NCBI GenBank assembly: GCA_958298945.1
Contig: CATQJD010000001.1
Location: 45,001 to 109,000 of the forward strand
Length of the DNA: 64,000 nt
Source: Atherix ibis
Taxonomy: Eukaryota; Arthropoda; Insecta; Diptera; Athericidae
Direction: 5' to 3'
Position numbers and translations under genes: made by a program. The notes below the pieces were generated by a model that worked only from the letters and a program-made list of their open reading frames with translations, had not been told where the DNA came from and did no database searches. Below, piece by piece: positions 20,978-31,221 of this stretch (its first letter is position 1; every line of letters starts with the position of its first letter).

Positions 20978-21055
20978 TGTATGTCAGACTACGTTTTAGT
21001 AGTCGTTTTCTTTTATGTAGACGTTAAAGTTAACCACATTTATTTGTGCATAACA

Positions 21056-22066
21056 ATGGAAAAAAGCGAGTTTAGTTCTGTCATCAAACATCTCCATTTG
21101 AAAGGCTTAAGCCCGAAAGAAATCAAAGCCGAGTTGGATGCAGTTCATGGCACATCTGCACCTGTGTTTGCGACGGTTTACAATTGGGTGAATGAATTTA
21201 AACGTTGCCGTTCATCCACAAAAGATCAACATCGTTCAGGACGCCCAGTTGAGGTGTCTACTCCTGAAATCATCGACAAAATCCACGATCTGATTTTGAA
21301 CGATCGGCAAATTGAAGTGCGCGAATTAGTTGAGGCCACGGGCATATCACAAGGTACAGTCACTTCAATTTTGCATGAAAAATTGTCTGTGAAAAAAATT
21401 TCGGCAAGATGGGTGCCGCGTTTGCTCTCAGAGGAGAATAAGCGCAATCGTGTAGTGGACTCTGAGGCTATGTTGGCACTCTTTCATCGCAATCCTGCCG
21501 AATTCCTTCATCGATATGTTACTGTGGACGAAACCTGGACGCACTACTACACTCCAGAAACGAAGAGACAGTCATCACAGTGGATTTTCAAGGGTGAACG
21601 GGCTCCGAAGAAGGCAAAAACTGTGCCATCGGCCGGCAAGGTGATGGCCACGGTCTTTTGGGATTCGCAGGGCATCATTTTTATCGACTACTTGGAAAAA
21701 GGAAAAACAATAACAGGAGCGTATTACGCGTCGTTATTGCAACGGTTGAGCGAGGAAATCGAAGAGAAACGCCCCCATCTGAAGAAGAAAAAAATCCTCT
21801 TGCATCAGGACAATGCGCGTGTGCACACCTGCGCTGTTTCCATGGCCAAAATTGTGGAATTGAGAATGAAATTGTTGCAGCATCCCGCTTATTCACCAGA
21901 TTTGGCCCCGAGTGACTATTTTCTTTTCCCCAATCTGAAGAAATGGCTTGGCGGACGACGGTTCACTTCCAACGAGGACGTCATTGCTCAAACGGATGAG
22001 TATTTTGCAGAACTTCCGAAATCCTATTTTTTGGATGGGATAAAAATTTTGGAAAAACTTTTATAG
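21056..22066 (+). CDS. Mariner transposase, irritans-type, nearly intact
   Basis: This is the transposase of a mariner element, which cuts and reinserts the element at TA sites. I choose the ATG at 21056 (MEKSEF) because family members begin there; the open frame extends upstream only by chance. The 336 residues hold an N-terminal helix-turn-helix region, RSGRP (near 60), a WVPRLL motif (119-124, family WVPHEL) and the DD34D triad: Asp158 (VTVDETW), Asp252 (HQDNARVH) and Asp287 (YSPDLAPSDYF). The last 15 or so residues are lost: after GIKILEK the frame shifts, although the family ending (IELKGDYVEK) is readable in another frame just downstream. With its 5' terminal repeat also missing, it is probably immobile. 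Confidence 0.93.
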   Translation: MEKSEFSSVIKHLHLKGLSPKEIKAELDAVHGTSAPVFATVYNWVNEFKRCRSSTKDQHRSGRPVEVSTPEIIDKIHDLILNDRQIEVRELVEATGISQGTVTSILHEKLSVKKISARWVPRLLSEENKRNRVVDSEAMLALFHRNPAEFLHRYVTVDETWTHYYTPETKRQSSQWIFKGERAPKKAKTVPSAGKVMATVFWDSQGIIFIDYLEKGKTITGAYYASLLQRLSEEIEEKRPHLKKKKILLHQDNARVHTCAVSMAKIVELRMKLLQHPAYSPDLAPSDYFLFPNLKKWLGGRRFTSNEDVIAQTDEYFAELPKSYFLDGIKILEKLL

Positions 22067-22133
22067 AGCTAAAAGGAGATTATGTTGAAAAATAAAATTT
22101 TTTTTTAAAAAAAAACAGTTTTTTCTATCTTTT

Positions 22134-22161
22134 TCTAAGGACTTATTGAACGACCCTCGTA
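22134..22161 (-). repeat. 3' terminal inverted repeat of the irritans-type mariner
   Basis: GGACTTATTGAACGACCCTCGTA is followed by TA and sequence equivalent to copy 1 position 4708. On the minus strand it reads TACGAGGGTCGTTCAATAAG, a typical irritans-group end. No matching left repeat is found upstream of 21056. Confidence 0.85.
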
Positions 22162-22284
22162 TATTAAATACGAGAATATTTAAAATTTACAACCAAAATT
22201 TGTAATATCTGGTATTTAGCTATTTATGTTTAAATTAATTTTAATGCAAAATACTTTAATTTATTTTTATTTCCATAACTATAG

Positions 22285-22431
22285 GGGGACATATTTAGTG
22301 TTTGAAGGTGACGATGTTATGAATCCAACCGTAAAGGAACGTGAATGGAAAAATAGTCGATTCCACTTTTATGACGTTGGAAAAGCAATGTTAACATTAT
22401 TTACTGTATCAACATTTGAACGATGGCCAGA
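22285..22431 (+). pseudogene. Captured exon: L-type calcium channel domain III pore loop (copy 4)
   Basis: This is the third 147-nt copy, again with AG before (22283-22284) and GT after (22432-22433). It differs from the other copies by one amino acid (FHFYDV instead of FHFDDV), in a pore-helix position that is Asp in known channels. TFERWP is again present. It lies less than 130 bp from the mariner 3' end. Confidence 0.85.
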
Positions 22432-22725
22432 GTAAAATAATTTTCTTTTTTAGTTCCTTCTTTATATTATCAAAATTTTGCTAAACATGAAATATGCATA
22501 TATATTAAAAAGAGAGAAGAGTTGTAGTACTCATTACCAAAAATAGTAATGTAGATATAATCATTTTACATACGTACTTGTTTATAAAATTAAACTCTAT
22601 ATGGTGTAAATATGGACGGTGCTTGGAATTGTGGTCTACATGGATAAATATGAAATAACTTCTGTATTCATATTAGTTACTTCGCTAAAAGGGCATAATT
22701 TACGCACTGCACTTGAAATTCACAA

Positions 22726-22920
22726 TTCTTTGGTCCGAGTAAAAACACACCGAAGTCTTTTACTTCCATGGGATGTGTGCACTCATACCATCACCGAATC
22801 AAATGATTGAATCCCAGAAATAACTCATTAATATTAACGATCGTGAAAACCTGTTGATATAGGTCAGTTGTTACTACATACCATCGGTTGATATAGGTCA
22901 GTTGTTACTACATAACTTTT
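22726..22920 (+). repeat. Diverged interspersed repeat (copy 4), with internal tandem duplication
   Basis: Same element as at 5265. Its end (TTGATATAGGTCAGTTGTTA) is repeated twice, at about 22854 and 22887, where the deletion of the following 680 bp occurred. Confidence 0.55.
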
Positions 22921-23041
22921 GTGTTTTAAATATTGGGCTCCTTAATTCTTATCCGCTTTTATTAAGAAGGTTAATTAATTTTCGTTGTGGATATTTTCTA
23001 TTTTGTATAGATATAACATATAGTTATATGATTATAGTTAC

Positions 23042-23793
23042 CTAATTTTTTATTACTATGGTTACTAAGAATATATTTTGTTTTCGATGTCTATTTTGTG
23101 AATTGCCAGCATTATAATAATTATTATTAGACCTAGTGTTATTATGTCTGTTATTTTTCTTTTCTTTTATTATAATTCTGCTTATTATTGCTATTACTTC
23201 TATTATTACAATATAATTGTTGTAATTACTCCTTCTATTATTGTTATTATAGCTATTATTTCTATTCATATTAGTATTGTTGTTATAGTTGTTATAATTA
23301 ATTCGTCTTTCATAATTAATATTGTTTATTCTTTTGTTATTAGTATTGTTATATGAATTCATATTTGTTAATTTATTGGCCGTGATCTCCATTGCCATCT
23401 TGCAGCATTAAACCTAGCTTAAAATTTGTGATTTATTTTTTAATAATTTATTTATTTTTAAAAGTTTTAATACCAAGTTGTCGTTTACTTTCTTTACATA
23501 TTCAGATGCAACTTCTCCGAAGTTTGCTATTCGAACTTTTTTGAATTCGGTATTTATATTTCCGATCTTGTAGACAGAATTGCTTTGCGAGAGTTAACTA
23601 TTTTACTGTGTCTGTAATCGTTTTGCTTCTGTCTTTCTTCGATAGCTTACCACCGCTAGTTTCGGACGTTCTTCTATATTTATGGAATCGTGCTAAATAT
23701 ATTCAGATAGTTCTAAGAAGTGTTTGGTGTCATTTACGTCTGCCAAAAATTTCAGTATAATCACGGTGGCAGCTGCTTTTAGGGTTGCCATTT
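23042..23793 (-). pseudogene. Asn-codon-rich stretch, possible gag remnant (copy 4)
   Basis: Counterpart of 6261-7016, with an open Asn-rich frame 23398-23042. About 25 bp just upstream of the putative ATG (near 23802) are missing compared with copy 1. Identification as gag is weak. Confidence 0.25.
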
Positions 23794-23885
23794 TAATGTT
23801 TTATATAAAGACGTTTTAACTTAATTTTTTTAAACATTACAATTTTCTTTATGTCAGGATAGTTTTGGAAAGATTTTATAATTGT

Positions 23886-24371
23886 GCCATATAGGGTGGT
23901 CCATCTAGCGGTTCCATTACCGAATTGACAGATTGTTAGTTGAAAGTCAGAATTTTACGAAATGGTACTTCAACCCAAACTGTGACATATTTAAAAAAAA
24001 AATGAGTAAAGATCGAATGACATCACGTGAATTTATGGGCAAATTCGTGAAACTGGAAAGCAACTCGTTCCCGCTCTAAGACAGTGCGTACAACCGAGAA
24101 TATTGCTGCTGTTGCTGAAAATGTCAGTGATCATCCATCAACATCAACTCGTCACCGTTCTCAGGAATTCTCGCACTTCTCTGTTGAGAATTTTGCACAA
24201 AGACCTCGGTATGAAAGCTTACAAAGTTCAATTAGTCCAACAGCTAAAGCCGCATGACCATCCGAGGCGTTTTCGGTTTGCCCAATGGGCTCAAGATCAA
24301 TTGGCCGAAGATGAGCATTTTTACACCGAAAAATCATCTTTTCGGATGAGGCCCATTTCCACCTCGGTGGG
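23886..24371 (+). pseudogene. Mariner element relic (copy 4)
   Basis: Same family and breakpoint as 20392-20977, with additional deletions, for example 15 bp lost in the terminal-repeat region and a 9-bp loss near 24167. The frame 24103-24396 reads RTSLLRILHKDLGMKAYKVQ, then a 2-nt insertion near 24325 shifts it before the catalytic FSDEAHF. Confidence 0.8.
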
Positions 24372-24400
24372 TAGTGTATGTCAGACTACGTTTTAGTAGT

Positions 24401-24436
24401 CGTTTTCTATTATGTAGACTACCATAATAGAAAACG
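24401..24436. repeat. Palindrome, 14-bp arms
   Basis: Arms 24401-24414 and 24423-24436 are perfect inverted copies with an 8-nt spacer. The left arm is also present at 21001-21014, as CGTTTTCTTTTATG, without the right arm. Confidence 0.9.
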
Positions 24437-26999
24437 AAACACAGTCCCGTGTAGATACCAAATTATTTAACAACAGCCTAGGACTCCAAAACATATGTAA
24501 ATATGAAACGAAAAATCTCCGCTAATACTGGACACAAAAAAAAAATAAAAGAGAAAAAAAAATTTCAGTAGCCTGCTATGGCTACTATTTTTGTTGCCTG
24601 GGAATAGAAAAGTTCTCCCAGGCAACAAATGCATGAAAAGCAAAAATACACGCACTATATTTGTGATAATAAAATTATAATCTGTTAAATAAAATGTATG
24701 AAGAAATAAAAGGTATTTTGATCGTTTTGTACTTCGAAATTAGTAACCCTTAGTCTGAGTAAAATCAGACCGAAGACATCCACTTGTTTTTCATTCTCCC
24801 AGATACTTGTGCATTCATGCCTTATTATAATAAAAATGAATGAATGCCCTAGAAGTTATTCAAATTTGAAGTATGGAAGTAGTGAGAACTCATTCATAAT
24901 TATGAAGATGTGTTTATGTAAGTCGGTTATTACTACATTCATTGAAAATACAAACTAAGTTATATTATAAAATATTTATCAATATAATTTTAAATAATAA
25001 AAACTCTTACTCATGTAATAAAAAACATATATTTTTATATAAATTGCTTATTATGGTCGGATAACGCATGATGTGGAAAAAACTTACAAGGCATAGTTTA
25101 CCGATCTTCCAGGCAAAGAATAACTGTTTCTGACTAATCTAGTGACGATAAATAATCGCTGCCTGCAGTTAATTTAAAAAAATTCTAAACTAAAGAGGCT
25201 TTCAACTTTTTATCGCAGAAAAATATTTCTCAAACTATCTATCAGTACATAGCATTAGATAGGTATTTTCTCACATTCTCGAATATCAGATAGTGTATCA
25301 ATAATGAGAAGCTCATGCTCCTGCACCATGATAGAGATAATCAATAAATAACTAGGACCAAGTAATCTACAATTGATTAACCCGACGTGATATGAACGAT
25401 GATGCCTCAACAATGAGCAACGGGTAATGGTGATGATCTAAAGCCGCTCCGAGGATGAATCAATTAAAAACTACGAGCAACAAATAATGAGCAGCTAACA
25501 ATAAGTGATGCGCAATATTTTTTTATATTTTCTTTTTTCTTCTTATAGAATATTGTTCATTACTTATTTTTTCAATTACATTAGAAAAACCAAATCACTA
25601 AGTTTATGAATAGGTAAAATTATCTCAATTATAAATACCTCTGAGTTCTAAGTGGCTTAAAATACGATTCAATGTGTTTGTAAATAGGTATATTTCATAC
25701 AAATATTATATATAAATAATCTAATTAAAAACTCTTAATTATTAGTATAAGTTTATAACATCATAAGAATAATTAATATTAATTTAATTGAGCTTTTCTA
25801 TTTAATTAACGTTTTTAAAATAGATTTATAATATATTAAATGTATAAATTATTATTATAACTACTACTATTAGTTTCTGTTTTTTTTCATTCTACTAAAT
25901 TTATTTTTATAAAATGAACAATAATAATAATTTTATACAAAAAATATGTTCAATAAATAAAGAAATCATTGAATATATGAATAAATAAATAAGAAAATAT
26001 TCAAATATGTAATCCCGTATAATTGTTTTCTTAACTGCTTACCCCTGTATAATTTTTTCTTAGTCATCTAATCAACGTACAGGTCATGAAAGACTATCGG
26101 TATTATCAAATAGGGCATTATGAATTTGATTTACAAGTAAACGCGAAGTGCCATGGGCAGTTTTCGGGTAATGGTAATGGCAATTTCAAAGCCACCTATA
26201 ATTACCTACCTATTTCTTATTTGAAAATCGTTACCAGTCTTGTGCTATTAGTTTTACTTAATCTTTTTTTTTCTTTTTCTTAATTTTTTGAAACACTTTT
26301 ATTCTTTTTCACATTTGACCACGTTTTGTTTTGTTTTTCTAGTTACATGAATTTATTGCCTTCACCTTGCAAAGCCAACTTTTTTACCTTATCATATATT
26401 CCCTTATAGCACTAATTATTTACACATAATTGTATTTGCCAGTGCAAAATATGTCGAAATTCAACAGTCTCCTCATATGTATGTCTGGTCGAGTGCTCAC
26501 CATCTAGCGTCTCCTTGGCTCAATCGTATTGGTCAATGGGCTACCGGCACACTTTCTAAATTCATAATTTTGTAATAACGAGTCCCGGAGAATACAAGTG
26601 AAATAATGAAAAAGTTACAGGAGCTCTCGTCGACTAATACCAGGAAAGCGAAAGGTCAGAATCAACTCACTTTCGCTAATGTTTTGGATATCTTTCTTCC
26701 TTAACTTTAAAATGTGTTGACAATTCTTAACTACAACGTTAAAATCATAAATAAATAAATTAGAATCATATGTAGTTCCAAAACAAAACAAAATAAAAAT
26801 CGCGAACATATTAAATATTTACAATAGAATAATTTATATAATCTTATTTTTAGTGAGTAAAATTTTAATATAAAAAAATATTGCCGCTGCACAAACTATT
26901 TAAAAAAACGTACGAAAAACATTAATATTACTGTCTCGTTTAAATTTTTTGATTTAAACAAAACAACAACAAAATTTCTAATCAAACAAACATAGTTTG
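24437..26999. other. AT-rich, no recognised gene
   Basis: It includes a diverged copy (about 24740-24950) of the interspersed repeat at 5265. The small frame at 26086-26283 has no recognisable motif. A less AT-rich patch at 26440-26600 (ACCATCTAGCGTCTCCTTGG and around) is single-copy and unidentified. Confidence 0.5.
24591..24628. repeat. Palindrome, 13-bp arms
   Basis: Arms 24591-24603 (TTGTTGCCTGGGA) and 24616-24628 are perfect inverted copies with a 12-nt spacer. Confidence 0.9.
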
Positions 27000-27340
27000 C
27001 AAAAAAAATGTAAAAAAATTCTTCATAGCTATTTATACAAAAATATATAATTAAATCAACTTTATAAAACTTTTAAACGCATGGTTGTCATATTAATTTT
27101 TGTACGGAGAATTTTCCATTTGTGAAATTAGTTGCACGTGACTAATTTGGTTTGAGAAAAAAAATAAGAAAAATAAAGTATCCAAATATAATTAAACTAT
27201 ATAATAATATGAAAAAATGGGAAAGTAAGGTATTATTCCATAAATAATATAGGAGAGTTAATATAATCGGTGCTAGCGCTAGAGCTACCAAAAATTGATA
27301 TTAACTATTTATGCGAAGGTAAATAGCAATCAGATGTATA

Positions 27341-27851
27341 GGGTGGACCATATAAAAGTTCCATTTTAAAATGGTGGACCATTTGCAAACTAGTATATAT
27401 TTTTTTTTAATTTCCGATTTTATTAGAAAGATTGAACATTGAAATTTAATAATAAAACACAACATCATTCCCAGAAAACTGGGAAATATTGAGAACTTTC
27501 GAAGCTGTTATTTGAGCCCGCTGGATTATTTTCTGTGGGGAGTCGTTAAGGATAAATGTTACGCAAGCCATCCAGAGATAATTGAGGCCTTGAAACACGA
27601 AATTAAAATTGCCATTAAAGAGATACAGGCCCAGACAATCGAAAATGTACTGAAAAATTGGGTAGAGCGAATTGGGTACTGTAAGACCAGCCGTGGCCAG
27701 TCATTTAAATGATGTTATGTTTCATTCTTAAATTTCAAGGTTCAATCTTTTTAATAAAACCGGAAATTTGAAAACACATACACTAGTTTTTTTTTTATTT
27801 ACTTTTTAAAATGGAACTTTTAAATTTGGAACCGCTAGATGAACCACCCAT
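27341..27851 (+). mobile_element. Short mariner derivative with terminal repeats
   Basis: TA (27339-27340) and TA (27852-27853) flank ends that are inverted copies: GGGTGGACCATATAAAAGTTCC on the left, and on the right, read inward from the minus strand, ATGGGTGGTTCATCTAGCGGTTCC. Adjacent inner repeats with TTTTAAAATGGAAC-like sequence extend the match. The 511-bp element keeps only the C-terminal part of the transposase. Confidence 0.88.
27512..27712 (+). pseudogene. Mariner transposase C-terminal fragment
   Basis: The frame reads SPLDYFLWGVVKDKCYASHP, then IIEALKHEIKIAIKEI and VLKNWVERIGYCKTSRGQ. This is the end of the catalytic core (third Asp in the LDYFLWG motif) and the C-terminal helices of the same mariner family as 20392. 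Everything before the third Asp is missing, so it cannot be active. It lies inside the TIR-flanked 511-bp element. Confidence 0.88.
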
Positions 27852-28250
27852 TACAATAGTGGATATGCATGCTAGAATAAGAGAGTGAAAATGAGAATAA
27901 AATATTTCAATGTAACGGCAGTTCAAAAAAAATTTCATTTATATAATTGACAAAAATAAAAATAAATGGAAGCGAAATTCTTCTTCGGAAGATAATTCAT
28001 TTAAGACACACAATAAATAAATAGTTAGTGAGCTCCATTCCAATGTGGATGATGATAAAAGAGAGGAAATTGATACAGTATATTGTACCTGAGAACATTA
28101 ATAACAGAAGAATATATTACACAAGCAAGATATACCATGAAATTTCTATTTATAAACTTTAGAAATAGAAATTTAATAATATGAACCCAGCTGATTGAGA
28201 TTTTCATTGTCCTTCTTTTGTGGTATTTAGATAAAACTGTATAAATTCAT

Positions 28251-28486
28251 ATTATTCGTTTACATTTAATTGGAAATGAATAAATATATTCAATAAAATT
28301 GTAGAATAATTCACAACTACAATTATTCTACAATTTTATTGAATATATTATTCATTTCCAATTAAATGTAAACGAATAATACAAGTATTAAAAGGGAATC
28401 ACAAACAGTTTATAGTAAACTGTTTGTGATTCCCTTTTAATACTTTTCAAACGATTATTATATATAGTAATCGTTTGAAAAGTATT
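28251..28486. repeat. Chain of three adjacent palindromes
   Basis: Palindrome 1: arms 28251-28311 and 28321-28380 (about 60 bp, one 1-nt indel, 9-nt spacer). Palindrome 2: arms 28383-28412 and 28416-28445 (30 bp, perfect, 3-nt spacer). Palindrome 3: arms 28439-28457 and 28468-28486 (19 bp, perfect, 10-nt spacer). Palindromes 2 and 3 share AATACTT at 28439-28445, so the right arm of one is the start of the next. Confidence 0.95.
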
Positions 28487-28499
28487 AAAAAAAACAATT

Positions 28500-28730
28500 A
28501 CTAAACGGGCACTTTACTTTTTTTGTTTGAATGGTGTTTAAAGTTTTTTTAAAAAATTGGTTGATGTTTAGAATGTGCTCAAAGGCATTAAAATTTCAAT
28601 TTACTTAAGAAATTTTTTCGCGGTTTTCATAAATTTTTGTTTAAACGGATTATTTTATAATTAAATAATATTCTTTATTATTGTAGATGAGAAAAAAATA
28701 TAAAATCTGTGGATAAACTTTATATTGACG
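28500..28730. repeat. Dispersed AT-rich repeat, copy a
   Basis: It matches 58920-59160 in order, sharing GTGCTCAAAGGCATTAAAA / GTGCACAATGCCATTAAAA, TTTTCATAAATTTTTG, TTATTGTAGAT and AAAATCTGTG. No coding region is seen. Confidence 0.7.
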
Positions 28731-31221
28731 ATAATAATCAAATGAGATACGGAGTAAATAGGAATTTCTTTATTTAAAATCGTGGATTTTTACTATAAAG
28801 GAAAAACAGAAAATTTCTCAATGCAACTCGTTCGGAGTTGATTATATAGCAAAATAATATGTTACTTTTTTGGACAACAGTGAAAAATAGGATAGAAGGT
28901 GATAATGATATATAATGAATCGTTCATTGAAGATTTTTATTCATATAAAAATAATCAAGTTTAAAAATATTATTTTCTATACAAAAAAAAAAAAACCCAA
29001 TTAAAAATAGATAAAAATAAGAAGTATATATAATAAATATAAAGACTATAAAAAAGAATTTGTACAAGTGAATGTGTATTAATTTAAAATTTTGGTATAA
29101 CATCAAAATTTGTAACTTATTTTCTATTTAAATATATCGGTTTAACTTCCATTAAAAAAGCCAAGAATAATAAAGGAATAATAAATGGTTTTATTATACT
29201 TAAGGAAGACTTTACTAAAAATTATATATATGTAAAGAGATTTAAGATTTTTCGATTTTTTTTATTGTAAGCCAATGATAAGATACCACAAAGAAAAAAA
29301 TGAATTTAAAATAATTTGCTATATTTATTCAAGATTCCACCGCCACACAAAGACCCGCTCCTATACTAACACAGACCTATAATGGACTGAAACAGAGATC
29401 ATCGTCGTAAAAAACAAACGGAGTAATCCAGTTATATTTTGACCGTGGAGTAGCATAGGATGGTTGGCGCAGGCCAGCGAGAGCTTTTCTATCTAAGGCT
29501 CAGTCAACCAGGTTGTCGTCGGCTTTACGATTTTCCATTTCTTTCATATTTTTTAGGTGATTTTTTTTTTTTTGGTCTTTTCCTTTATTTTTATTTTAAC
29601 TTTTTTTCTTAAAAAAATTACTTCTTTGTTTTTTATTGATTTTTTTCTTTTTGCCTACCCATTTACATCTTCGCAACTTTTTACCTTCCCTGTCATTCCC
29701 CATTCCTCTCCCTCTTTGAATTTTTTTATGTTTTTATTTAAGTTTTTTTATAATTTATTTTTATTTTTACTTCTTTGTCTTTTTTATTATTGTTTTTCTC
29801 CTTTCCGCTCCCATGGATAACTTGACACCCTCGGGTGTCTCCATCATCCTCTTTATACTTTATACATAATTTTTTCTGTTTATGTTTGGTGTGAGAGCAT
29901 ATCTCAGCCCTAATTTCGGACTCCACCTTAATCTTCCCATAAAGCTACCAATAACCTTGCCCTCATAACCATGATAATAAAATAATTATTTTTTTTATTT
30001 AAATATTGATAACTTTCTCATTCCTTATCAGCACACAAGAAATACTTTCGTTATTTTTTTCAAAATCATAACAATTTTTTATTTTTGTATGTCTTCATTA
30101 TTTAAATAAATATATGGATCGATTCAAGTAATATTTAATAAAAACAAGCATAATAAAAAAGATTTCCTATATATTAACTTTATGAATTGATTATCTAAAA
30201 AAAAGATGCCGAAAAAAATATTAAAATTATTTTCAAAATTAAGTTTTCTTAATACATATCAAAATTATAAATCTACAAACTTCAAATATTATTATTTCAG
30301 TTTAATAAACAAATTATATACAATATTTTTTGAAATTGACAATAGAATTATTTACTCGTAACTTATAATTTGATTTCACCTTTCTATTTATTTTTTGTTC
30401 AGAAGATATTCTCACTTCTTTACTTTTATTATTATTGATATTTAAACAATTATATATTTTAGTAAAATGTTATAAAACATTTTTTTAAATTTGGTCTTTA
30501 AAAATAGAAAACTCCTATTTAACATGTACTTATAAAAAATAATTAGTATAGAGTTGAGATGAGGTACCTGAATCGATGGACATCACCTTGGATCACTTTG
30601 ATCCTGCAAGTAGCCTTTAAATGGACGATCTCAGATTGAGCACCATGGCTTAGGTAGATTAATTTTCTTTATTTGTCCATGCTCTCCAAAAAAATTAAAT
30701 ATTATTTTGCTATCTAACCAGATCCGGAACACTTTCATTGAGAAATGCACAACATTTAATCGTTAAATTGGCGTTTTAAAATAAGAACTTTCCTATTTCA
30801 TCCATGACTGATTTGATTGGTATTATAAGTATAAAGTTTATTCATAGTATTTATTTATTTTTCCCAATTCACAATAATATAAAATATTATAAAAACTGAA
30901 AATGTTATAAAAACTAAAAAAAGGTAGAACGTTATAAAAACTGAAAAAAGTAAGAATTTCCGATAGCCAATTTTTTTTTAAATCGCACCAAAACGAAATT
31001 GATTGTATTTGTATTCAGATTTGGGTACGTCTAATATATATAAGTATATAAGACTACATTGAAATGAACATGTAGGCTTCTTAGTTTGCACTCAACCTAA
31101 ACTTATAAAAACTCTATAATGACTACCTATACTTATAACCAATAGCGAGAGTATAAAAATAATTTCCTTATTTAAGAGAACCTAACTCAGATCAACAAGA
31201 AAGTTCAATTTTAACATAACA
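28731..31221. other. AT-rich, no gene seen
   Basis: This is low-complexity AT-rich DNA. A slightly more GC-rich patch at 29360-29520 and another at 30560-30660 carry no motif I recognise. Confidence 0.5.

Larger units (their letters stand above)
22157..23960 (+). repeat. Composite macro-repeat, copy 4 (partial)
   Basis: It begins at the equivalent of copy 1 position 4708, immediately after the mariner 3' end, and runs to the mariner left terminal repeat. The part equivalent to 5430-6110 is deleted at about 22890-22920. A 26-bp piece (TGATATAGGTCAGTTGTTAC and following) is tandemly duplicated at that join. Confidence 0.88.
27010..28022. repeat. Unidentified repeat family, copy with mariner insertion
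   Basis: The flanks 27110-27338 and 27854-28022 match 35490-35735 and 35735-35890 in order, sharing GACTAATTTGGTTT-like, AATAATATGAA and ATAGTGGATA blocks. The second copy lacks the mariner, so this is an old dispersed or segmental repeat later hit by the 27341-27851 element. No coding capacity is seen. Confidence 0.7.

Noticed and set aside
20981..21055. Extra 25 N-terminal residues of the mariner transposase
   Set aside because: Family members start at MEKxEF. The upstream part is in the 43-bp segment shared with 24372, which is not transposase coding sequence.
25380..25520. Box C/D snoRNA
   Set aside because: There are scattered GATGATG-like words, but no properly spaced C and D boxes or terminal stem.
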